A DNA stretch of 64,000 bases. It comes from Sphagnum compactum. Its lineage: Eukaryota; Bryophyta; Sphagnopsida; Sphagnales. Below the pieces are notes generated by a model, which worked only from the letters and a program-made list of their open reading frames with translations, ran no database searches and was not told the DNA's origin. Of the stretch, positions 1-9,675 are shown in pieces (position 1 is the stretch's first letter; each line of letters starts with the position of its first letter). The stretch spans positions 15,992,271-16,056,270 of the forward strand of contig OZ234499.1 in NCBI GenBank assembly GCA_965153455.1. Reading direction: 5' to 3'. Both the position numbers and the translations under genes were made by a program.

Positions 1-2185
1 ATATTATGTCTCTCCACCATTTGCTCTCGCTATTCCAAGCTCCTCCTCAGACCCTGGCTCTGGTGAGAGAGAGAGCTCTCTGTTTCTCTTCTTGTGTTGT
101 GCACTTCTTCTTCCCCGCCCCTCCGGCAACAGCAACATCTGCTGACTGAAATCTCTCTTGCGCTTTGTTTTGTTTCAGTTGGCTGGCAGAGATGTAGCCC
201 CACCGGCTCCTCCCTCCTCCAACACCATGATGGTACCAGGAGCGCCTTCTGCAAGCCAGATTTCGACCACCGGAAAGCTTCCAGTAATAATAAGAGGGAC
301 TACGCCAGTACTAGAGAGTCTCTGCAGGAGCGCTTGCAAATGAGCGTGGAGGCAATCGAGAACTCTCGTCCTTCTCCTCCTCAAAAGGTGCCTCTCTCTC
401 TAACAATAATGAGCTGACAAACGCTTTGAATCTTCTGCTGATTGGGTTTTTCTGAAGCTTGTTGCATTTGCATTTCCAGATGAAGTAAGTGCATTGCCAC
501 TTGCCCTAACTGTAATTGTTTCAGAAGAGTGACTGCTACCCATTGTGCAATTTTTGTTCCTTTTCACAGGTGGCTCGCATTGAGCGGCAGAAGTCTCAGA
601 AGTATGGGGAAGTTGTGCCATCATCCATTGTTGATGACCTGCGCCTATCCATGCAACCACCTCGACTTTCATCAGCTGTCAATCCTCCATGGTTGCAGCA
701 ACCCAGTAAACCTGAAGTTGCAAACAGGAATGGCAGCATCAAGCTTGACGATCCCAGGCTTTTGCCCAGTAATAATAATTCAGGGCTACAAGTGCCACCA
801 CGAATCAGCCGCCTGGGTGCATGTGCAGAAAGAGAAGAGAGAGCTGCTGCTGCTGTTGCTGCAGTCTCAAGGGAGAATACTCAAATGTCACCACCTATCA
901 TGCGGCCTGCTGCAGATGAAGGATCCCGAACTGGCATCAAAGGGTCACCGCTGATAGGACTCATCAATAACATCAACTCTGCCACTCCAGTTCCTGCAGG
1001 ATCCAGTGGAGGTCCTCCACCTCTGCCTCAGGGGCCAACAAACTGTACTCCAAGTGGTGGATCGGACGCACTGTTACCCTCAATGTGAGTGCCCCCACCC
1101 TAATTTTCCACTTCCTTCTTTGCTACATTTAATTGGGCTTGTCTGCTCATCTGCAAGCTTCTGAACAAGAGACATATCATTGTGAGAAGAAAAGCCTTCA
1201 GCAAGCAATCTGAGAATTTAAAGGATGTTCTCACTTCGTTGTCAGATGTAGGAGGTCTCTTTCGACCAATTCCTTCAATCTGACAGGATTGATATTTGTG
1301 TTTTGCCTCCATATCTAATGTTAGGATGATGCCATTGCTTGCATATTCTTCAAATCTCTTTCTCTCTCTATGCAGATGGCAATTTTGTAACTTGGAATAT
1401 TTGTCTTATTTTGTTTCTTGCAGCCTGAAAGGTCCTCCAAGAGCCAGTCGACATCTTACAATATTCTATGGTGGGCAGGCTCATGTTTTTGATGATGTGC
1501 CTTCTGACAAGGTGAGGTTCTTGTGCAGTCTTGTGAATTTTGTTTTTGGACAAGGCATTTATTGTATGTATTAACCAGTATCTTTGCTGAGAAGCTGCGT
1601 AGCAAACATGTGATTTCAGTGTAGTGCCACGGTTGTGTCCTGAGAGGTGCACATTCTCTATGTGACCTGCTTCCTTAGTGCATGCTTTCTTACTATTCTA
1701 GTCATCCACAAATGCATTGATTTTAGGATATTTACCTGGAAGAATATCTTTTTAATGAGTAGATCAAACAGTATCAGCTGTCGAAAGATTTATGACAATT
1801 ACATAAGCTTCTAGTTGGGTTTCAAGTTGTTGTAGATTGAAATCTCACAGGGGCATCAATATTGCTCAAGCAGAGGATGAGGCAACTTACATAGCATTAT
1901 TTGACTTCCTGAACATGGAATGCTCTTGTGCAGGTGGAGGCTATCCTGGCACTGGCTGGATCACATGGCAAGTCGTGGTCCACAATTTATGCACCTCGGC
2001 CTGCAGCTAGTGTGCCTGATTCAGCTAGTGAGGGGTCACTGTCTACTTTGGAGAAGGAGAAGTCTGTACATAGTCGAGGAGGGTCAGTGACTGGGGGAAG
2101 AAGCTTGCCATTGTCAAGAGATTTGCAAACCTTGCAACAACATGGATTTGCGAATATGGGCAATGGCATGGGTTGCCCCACATGA
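1..2185 (+). CDS. TIFY8: TIFY8-like transcriptional regulator (5' end incomplete)
   Basis: Exons read as about 1-62, 179-387, 570-1084, 1424-1511 and 1934-2185, with GT-AG borders and consistent phases from exon 2 onward. The TIFYGG core is near 1458-1475. The domain continues across the last intron into VEAILALAGSHGKSWSTIY, which resembles TIFY8 more than JAZ, PPD or ZML proteins. Upstream exons are rich in Ser, Pro and Asn. No Jas, CCT or GATA zinc-finger region follows: the protein ends about 60 residues after the domain with Ser/Gly-rich sequence. In this family TIFY8 is a nuclear adaptor thought to recruit NINJA/TOPLESS-type corepressors outside core jasmonate signalling (family knowledge). 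Oddity: the ATG at 6 does not match the phase of exon 2. The frame that does match is open to the window edge, so the real start probably lies upstream. Confidence 0.82.
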
Positions 2186-5100
2186 CCATTCCCAGTTTCT
2201 ATCATTCACCTCGGCTTAGTCAATGTGGAGGGCTACAGAAGGTTCTTCCATCTCTTGCCCCACTGTCTCAAAAGTCTTCTTTCTTCCAATAATTTCTACA
2301 TCAACCTCCTACTTTTGTTGTTACAGTCAATTCTCTGGACCTTCTGCTATAGTATGCTTCTACAGTATATCAGTGGTCAAGAACTGCAAGCTGTTTGATC
2401 ACATCATGCAGTGTCTATGGCTTCTCTTGCATCATGTCTGTGTCTGAGCTCTGCAACTTTGGCTCCTTGATTGTAATGTTCCTGTATTCATCCCCAGGAA
2501 AGTCCATCTTTCTGTTTGTGGCTGGATGATTTCCAAAATCTATCCCCCACTCCTTTTTATTTGAATAAATTGTTTCCCACCTCACAGCCTTTTGTGCCAA
2601 GATCACAATTTGGCCATGTAGTCAATGTCCTTGGACACATTGTTTTTGGTGGTGTGTTAGGTTTTTCTAGTGTGGTGAACACTTTTATGTGAATGACCTG
2701 CTGCATCAGATTCTGTCCTTAATAGAGTTGAGGGAAGGGTTGCATTTTATTTCATACAATGGCAACAACCCTAACAGGACCCCAATGACATATTTGTGCA
2801 GAGGTGGATGAGATCTTAATCTTGGATACTGGCTGCAATTGAAACATCAGCCGGGGTGCATCATGTTGAACAAAGTTTGCATGATTTTGGGTGAGTTATG
2901 GCCTAAGAATAGGTGTCAATTAGTGACATTTTAACATTCACATATAGTTAGTTTCCTGTTCTAAATCACCATGTGTGAGCTGGGGTGGAAAAGGGTTTTC
3001 CATTAGGATTAACAGATAGAGATTTAAGTAAGACCTCTCTCAGATAGTTTGTTCATTCAGGAACAGACATTCTGAGTTAGACCAAAGAATTTGATGTCTT
3101 CTGCACATTTCTTAGTTATGGGCGACTAGCCATATTATTCCTGAAGATTTTTTTCAGCTGTAGTCAGCTGCATAGTTGCTTTTTTTCCTCTTTGAGCATT
3201 ATGTTCTTGTCAAACCAGTTGATGCTTAATCGTAGTGGTAGATTTCACCAGCGTCTTAGAAAGTGCTAAGCAAGAAAAAGCCTCCAATGTACATAACAAA
3301 CTATACAGAAGTTGCAAGGAGGATGCAACGAGGAGTGCTCATTCTAAGAGCAATCATGAACCACTGAACTACTTTGAAGGTAATATTCTAATCCTTTTGC
3401 TTTGTGTTGAGGTCCAATGCTTATCGTGAAGTGGAGTTTTACTTCTCTGTTTTGGAATAACAAAAAAATGGAGATAACAGAATCCAAGGGTCTCTTAGAC
3501 ATGTGTCAAAATTCTTTTCATTCTCAGTCTTTATATGAGTAATGAGGGAGTCCAATTTACAGTGAGATATATGTATGTACATATGTGTACTCTCTTGTTA
3601 GCTAATTTTACTAAGAATGGCACTGTGAGGTCAACTTGAAAAGATGATTTTATATGTTGCACACATGTGATGTCTGTTGTACTTAACGCACTGAAAACGT
3701 GACTTGTACTGCAGGAAAATGGCAACACTCCTATTGTACATTGTTGCTGATGATACTGCATCATTCGCATGAAGCTGTTTCATGTGGATACAATTGAAGG
3801 TGTGTTTTTCTATTTCAATATGTTAATAGAAAACACGTCCTCCAATCAAATAAATTGGTTTTGAATAATAGTAATGTCACTACCTTTGTCGGCATTGGCT
3901 ATGGGTTTGCCTACTTCTTCATGTGTTAGGCATTGTAATTTTTGGCTTAATAGATACAATCTCGTCCACATCCAAAAGGCGGTAAAAAAACTGGGTTTTG
4001 CATGAGTGCATCTTCCCTGTAACAGGGGGATGCTTGTTTCCCAGGTGAAGAAGACCTTCGAAGGTCTAGCACATGACTTTTGAACCAACTTTTTTTTTGA
4101 GGAAATGATGATGAAGGCTTAAATGATTGCTGCTTGTTGTGACACACCCTTTTGACCCTTTTGATCTTTCCACTTGGAACGGCTATTAGATTGTTCCTTC
4201 TTGGAATCTTCATGGGTGGTCATAGTTAGAATTTGCAACCTTGTCGGTTTCCATTATGTAGAAAATCCATGATCGATTCTTTTTCACAAAGTTGGGAAAT
4301 GCTTGTTCCAACATGATGCAAGAAGAAGATTCATGTTCATGATGAATTGAGATACTATCATGTTTTACACCTTTTCTTGTTTCATTGGACATGGAACAAG
4401 ACAAAGTTAGATAGTGGACATGAACTAGACCAATTGTCCTTATATGAAAAACAACATCCGCACTTTCTTTTGCAACAAGCATGCTATCCAAACGTATGTG
4501 GCACAAGGAAAAACTTCATTCTCCAGTTGAACATTTTGGATTCCTTTTACATTTGAACCTTGTTTGATCCTTTCAATATTCATATTAATTATTTAACACA
4601 ACTTGCTGTGATTATCATAATTTTTTTAAAATGGCAATACACAAACACATTTATCATAATTATTGCAATTTTCGTTTTATGTTGTCATCATCCATTTCCT
4701 TAAAAAAAAATTCACTAAAAAAATGAATTTATTTATTATGAATGATGAATTGATCTTCAATCTTTTGGCCTTTGAAAACCACAAACATGTTGAAAAGATG
4801 GTGTTTATGATAAGTCCTTCATTAATCCACATATAAGTAGTATCCCTTCTAACCCCACCTCAAATTCTAATAAATATTTTGTCAGACCTATAATCATAAT
4901 CCAAAATTAAAATTGTAAAACACCAACAATATTAATCCACAAATATTCACAATGTTGAAAACATATTGTTATTTCCTTATGAATATTATTAGTGTAACTT
5001 GTGCTCTTGTTGGGCTCGAGTGTCAATTTTGTTTTACATTACTAATTTTTCCTTCCCAAAATCATTTTTTGTAAATTAATTCAATTTTCAATGACAAAAA

Positions 5101-5751
5101 TACTCAAAATTCAACATCTTGCACATCATTTGTTCGTAGGTCTAAAAATTTCCAAATTTACCTTCATTAAATCCTACTACTCCCTCAGAGCTTTACAACA
5201 ATACAAGGAGCATGCCCAAAATTTCTTCTATGATTTTTAGTTTGGATGTAAATGAATTTTTCAATGGAAAAAATAATTCAATTTCAATAACTCATTCATT
5301 CAAGGCTTTCAACTCTAGAAAACACATGGACCGTCCGATCTCTAATCTGACGGTTTCTTTGGATTCAGCTCACCTAGGCCTAACTTTTTCCTTCTGGTGT
5401 CATTATGATCTGTCCGTTGGATCTTACGATACTCGCGCTAGATCTAACGGTTACTCCCTCTAGATGTTTGGTTTTAGGGTTTACCAACAGTCACAACCCT
5501 TTTGGGATGCAAACACCGCTCTCACACACACACACAAATCGGTTCTTTCTTCATGACGCTCGAATTCGGGCAATGAATTCGTGGATGATTGTGATTGCAG
5601 CACGCCTTGTAAGATCGATCATTTTTTTGCTGCACCCACTTTCTCCCAGCAAAAACCCAACAAACAGAAATTATAACAAATTTTGAATTTCGTTTATGGG
5701 AAGTTGCAGTTTGCAGCAGATCTTTTTTTTCCCCCTTTTGTTCTCATAGAT
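2186..5751. other. 3' flank of TIFY8-like gene and spacer
   Basis: The first ~600 bases are TG-rich and look like the 3' UTR of the preceding gene. Beyond that the DNA grows AT-rich, with only short ORFs in low-complexity sequence. Around 5330-5460 lie several inverted copies of a short GATCTAACGG/CCGTTGGATC-like motif, close to the next gene's leader. A CA run sits at 5523-5536. No gene, tRNA or transposon domain is recognised. Confidence 0.5.
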
Positions 5752-6154
5752 ATGGCGAGACTGGGGATGGTGCAGAGGTTGGCAGTTTTGGCAGCATTCC
5801 AGGCTGCAGTTGCCGCGGCCTATTTCTCCATCATTGAGGTATTTCATCTCTCTCCACCCTGAGTGAGAGAGAAATCGGGTGTTTAATTCCAACAAAAAAA
5901 ACTGTTTTGCAGCTTGTAGATGTCTTCTTTCTCGTTCTGGAGATTCTGGTTATTTCATAGCTTTTCAGGTTCTGGGGGTTTGAGAGAATTGGGTGCCTGT
6001 GATTGATTGATGGGTGATTTGTATGCTGCAGCGATCGAGGACCAGGGAAGGAAGCTTCAGCAAAGATGGGTACGACTTCTGGGACATGTATGGAAAGCCT
6101 AAGCACATGAGGAAACAAGAAGCAGCTGCTGTGATAGATGAAAAGAAGGCCTGA
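5752..6154 (+). CDS. Small one-pass membrane protein, 69 aa, unknown function
   Basis: Two exons, 5752-5838 and 6032-6154, join in phase 0 with GT-AG ends and give 69 residues. The N-terminal third (about residues 6-28) is a hydrophobic Ala-rich segment that could be a membrane anchor or uncleaved signal. The hydrophilic remainder has a SKDGYDFWDMYGKPKHM core and a charged, Ala-rich tail. The conserved-looking aromatic/Gly/Pro core after one helix resembles small plant organelle-membrane proteins, but I cannot name a family. A plausible 5'-UTR intron runs from 5609 (GTAAGA) to 5749 (TAG), ending just before the ATG. A short upstream ORF beginning MTLEFGQ precedes it. Confidence 0.68.
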
Positions 6155-6387
6155 TTTGATGTTGTCCATAGCCAGCCAGCACATCCAATACTCTTTGTAA
6201 CGCTCTCACCATCTTCACCACAAATTGTTAGAGGATTTGTTTTCTTGAGAGATGAGACGGTGTTCGATTGTCGTGTTATAGGAGCTGGTGGCATAACTTT
6301 GGTTTGATGAGTAGAAGAGTGCATGCCAACAAGCAGAAACAACAAGGCCATGAGGTTCAAGTGGAATGTTGAACCATGATTGACATG

Positions 6388-6500
6388 CAGATTGCAACAA
6401 GATAGATAGACATTCAGATTGCAACAAGATAGATAGATATTCAGCTTGCAATGAGAAATTATAGACATTCATTCAGATTGCAACGAGATAGATACACATG
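6388..6500. repeat. 27-32 bp tandem repeat, 4 copies
   Basis: CAGATTGCAACAAGATAGATA-like units begin at about 6388, 6415, 6442 and 6474, spaced 27, 27 and 32 bases. They lie downstream of the small membrane-protein gene, probably in its 3' UTR or just beyond. Confidence 0.75.
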
Positions 6501-6799
6501 GGTTTTGAGATGGTGTGGGATCTGTTTAAGAGAGGAACAATTCTGGCAAAGTTGTTGAAGTGGAAATGCTGGTGCTAACAGCCTGAAGGCTCTGGCACAT
6601 TGTCAATTGTATCTTGCAGAAGCAAAATTATCTCTTAATAATTAGGGTTAGGTTTTCAGGATCTGGGCTCTTTTTCTCTCTAGTTTCCAATGCATGGTTT
6701 TTGTTGGCTCTGCCTGGAAGTGATAGACAATAATATATTGTAGTTTTCCTTCAGTCCCACATTTCGAAGTAGAATTGTACATGGATGTAGTTTTCATTT

Positions 6800-6998
6800 G
6801 GTCCCTGAACAGGTGTGCGACTGGCACTGCTGTTCATACTGCTTTAGTGTTTTATATTTTTTTTGTTCTTTTTTGGTTTCTGTTTCTTGGTCCTTTGTTC
6901 TCTGTTTTGACTTTCCTTCTTTGGAATTCTCTGTGGTTTGTTGAAGAAGTGTTAACCTTGCTTTGATTTTTCTTAATCAAGAGAATAGAGATTTCTCG
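6800..6998 (+). repeat. Direct repeat, copy 1 (~200 bp)
   Basis: Begins GGTCCCTGAAC and ends near GAGATTTCTC. It is closely similar along its whole length to 8282-8483, sharing a T-rich core with TTCTTTTTTGGTTTCT and TTCTTTGGAATTCTCTGTGG. The copies lie 1482 bases apart in the same orientation. Confidence 0.8.
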
Positions 6999-7253
6999 GT
7001 TCTTTTGACAGACATTTTTTCTAATCACTGTGGCAGATGTTCTGCATCCCGTAGTGACCAGCTGGGCACTTCGAGGTTTATCTTTTGGGAGCATAAGGCC
7101 CCTCCAGCAACCTGTATTGGGTGATAAGGATTGTCCATTTTCTAAAGCAGGGTTTATCATTTTCTAAAGTGATGGTCCCTTCCAGAAAAGGTTTTCTCTT
7201 TGTGTCTGGCTCTTCTCCTCGTGTTTTCTCTTTTGTTTCTCTGTCAAGCTCTC

Positions 7254-7580
7254 TTCTTAAAGACATGCTTTGTTCACTTGTAAGGTTCTCTTGCAGGTTG
7301 AAAATAGTAAGCCTTTAGCTCCTTAGAGGGTCATTCTGAAGTCTTACAAAAGTGTTTAGGAGAGTTGTGTCTCCATTTTTCTTGTGTGTTTTTTTTCCTC
7401 TTGTTTTCTCTTTTAAGTCATTTCGTTATTCTTTAACACATGCTTTGCTTACCCATAAGGTTCTCTTGTGGGTTCAAAGTAGTAGACTTTAGCTGCTTGG
7501 AGAGTTGTTCTAAAGCTTTACAAGTCTTAAGTGATCAGGAGAGTTCTTTGTCTTCTCTTGTTAGTGTGTTTTTTCTTGGC
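7254..7580 (+). repeat. ~175 bp tandem duplication
   Basis: Two degenerate tandem units start near 7263 and 7438. Both contain ACATGCTTTG, a variant of AAGGTTCTCTTG, a TTTAGCT block and AGGAGAGTT. They lie between the two ~200-bp direct repeats. The surrounding 7.0-8.28 kb is T-rich and has no supported ORF. Confidence 0.65.
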
Positions 7581-8281
7581 TGTGTCTTTGTCTTTTGAGC
7601 CTATTTTAAGGTCAAGAGCAAGGTCCAGTTTGTCATAAGGCACTTGAATTGAAGGCTTTGTTGTAGGTGACTCTCTCCAAGTGCTCGCACTGTGATCTTT
7701 GAGTCATAACAAGCAATGCCTTTTGATTTGTATGACTCATGTTCGTTCCAATATCTCAATTTCTGCGAAGTTGGGAGTTGTCAATAGTCAATTCTACAGG
7801 TTTTTATGGGCTTTGTAGTTGTAAAGAGTTCTTTGTCTCTCAGATGGTCAGTCTTATTGTCCTTCTGAAGAATAAAGGCGACCCTCTAAAGATTCTGTTA
7901 TAGAGGACCAGAAGGTTACTCAATAAGGAAAAATTCATGTTTGGAGTTTCAGCATTTGGAGTATTCCGAATGATTCTGTATAGAGTCTTGTAAGTGGGGT
8001 GCTTCTTGTAAGCTCACTTGGTCTTTGTTTTTCCCTGCTATTCTTTTCTGTGTGTTTTGTCTATCCTGTTGTGTCTTTCTGTTTTTTGTTATCTCCTTGT
8101 GTCATTGTCTGTTGCTAGCCAGTATCATGGCTAAGAATTGGCGTTGCTTCCAGCCAGATTTGCAGCAGAAACTTCCAGCCAGGTTAGTGTTTTCACTGGC
8201 CTTTACCCACTGCAGGGAGCTCAGGAAGTCAGTGGGGGATTTGTGATAGAGAAGTCACTATCATACCTGGCTACTGTTGAT

Positions 8282-8483
8282 GGTCCCTGAACACGCGGGA
8301 GAGTGGCACTGTTGTACATACAAGCAAGTGTTTTATTTTGTTTTTTTGTTCTTTTTTGGTTTCTTTTTCTTGGTCCTTTGTTCTCTGTTTTGTCTTTCCT
8401 TCTTTGGAATTCTCTGTGGCTTGTTGAAGAAGTGTGAACTTGCTTTGATTTTTCTTAATCGTGCAAATGGAGAGATTTCTCAA
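8282..8483 (+). repeat. Direct repeat, copy 2 (~200 bp)
   Basis: Second copy of the 6800-6998 repeat with scattered substitutions and small indels. The pair encloses about 1.28 kb. I could not find a clear primer-binding site, polypurine tract or matching target-site duplication, so an LTR interpretation is not established. Confidence 0.8.
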
Positions 8484-8511
8484 ATCTTGTGAGAAACATT
8501 TTCATTAGGTA

Positions 8512-8830
8512 CCCACATTTTGAAGAATGTTCCGTAAATGTAACTCTGAAATACAGGTTCATTTTTGGTCCCACATTTTGAGGAATGTTCACCCACTGTT
8601 AATATTTTGCAAACTTGATGGATGGTTTTCAACTTTCACCATCACCAGTTTGAATCTTTGAACCTCACCATAAGACCACCAGTGTTGTTTTTCATTTAGT
8701 CCCACATTTTGAGGAATGTTCACCATGTGCTACTCTGAAGTATGTGACTTCATGCACATTTGAACCTGAGCCATAAGACCTCAAACTAGTATGTACCCTT
8801 TCATCTGGCCCCACATATTGAGGTATTCTC
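8512..8830 (+). repeat. Degenerate short repeat around CCCACATTTTGAGGAATGTT
   Basis: Related blocks occur at 8512, 8570, 8701 and about 8809, unevenly spaced by 58-131 bases. A fifth related block lies at 6755, just ahead of the first ~200-bp direct repeat. They follow copy 2 of the direct repeat immediately. No coding potential is seen. Confidence 0.65.
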
Positions 8831-9675
8831 ACCAGGTGCTAATTTGAACTGTGAGTTCATCAAATATTCAAGGATGATTTTGAAGAGATTGTAATCCAGG
8901 GTGACCGATTATGTTCTTGTTGTAATCAAATGGGCTTCTTTGGCAAGAGGAGTGATAATGTAGGAGAGAAAAAGAGAGATCTAGAGAAACAATGTGACAT
9001 ACGAGGCGGAAGCATCTCATTTACCTTGTCACTTTCTTGGTTTGAAAAGCTGCAAAAGAAGTTCCAGATGCAATGAGAAGAGAGTGCTTCAGTTCAGTTT
9101 GGCTATTCAATCTTATTCCTGGTTGGCAAGCTCTGCTTCAGCTTCCCCAACACTGACACTTGGTTCTATCGGGTTTGAGTACCCTGGAGTACTCAGCCTC
9201 AATGAACATGTTATGCTGGTTTCGTAACAACCCCTGGAGCGCGCACCACCTTGGGCAACATGATATTTTGGATTTCCAAAGAGACTTCAACACTCTTGGA
9301 ATCTCCTACATTCTCATTAGAAATGAATTTAAATAAATATCGGTCCTCGCCGGCCTTTCCTGTAGAAAGTGTTGTAGAGAGGCCTGTATGGCCCACAGTC
9401 TATGATCTATGTCGGTGTCTCTCCATGACCCCTGTTTATCTCCAAAGTGTTACAGCTACCTTTGGGCAGGATCTCTAGAAACCCGCTCTACATAGTTTCC
9501 TGAGATCCAGAAAATCTTCAGGGTTTTATAATTGTGCCTGCATGCTGCAACTCAATAATGCTAGTGATTTCTGCAAGAAGAAAACCTTGCACATCCTAAA
9601 CCCACCGACCAAAGAATACCTAGTTTGGATGACTAAAGAAGGACCTAATCAGGCCAGGACAGAAAACAAAGGCCT
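8831..9675. other. 3' flank of the UXS gene
   Basis: Spacer between the repeat cluster and the UXS stop codon. The bases next to 9675 are probably the UXS 3' UTR, read on the minus strand. A 61-codon minus-strand ORF at 9211-9396 has no recognisable domain. Nothing else is supported. Confidence 0.45.

Noticed and set aside
30-417. Several overlapping short ORFs on both strands at the left edge
   Set aside because: They are shadows of TIFY8 exon 2 and the adjoining intron.
6800-8483. LTR retrotransposon defined by the ~200-bp direct repeats
   Set aside because: No primer-binding site, polypurine tract, gag/pol relic or target duplication could be seen. Left as a repeat pair.
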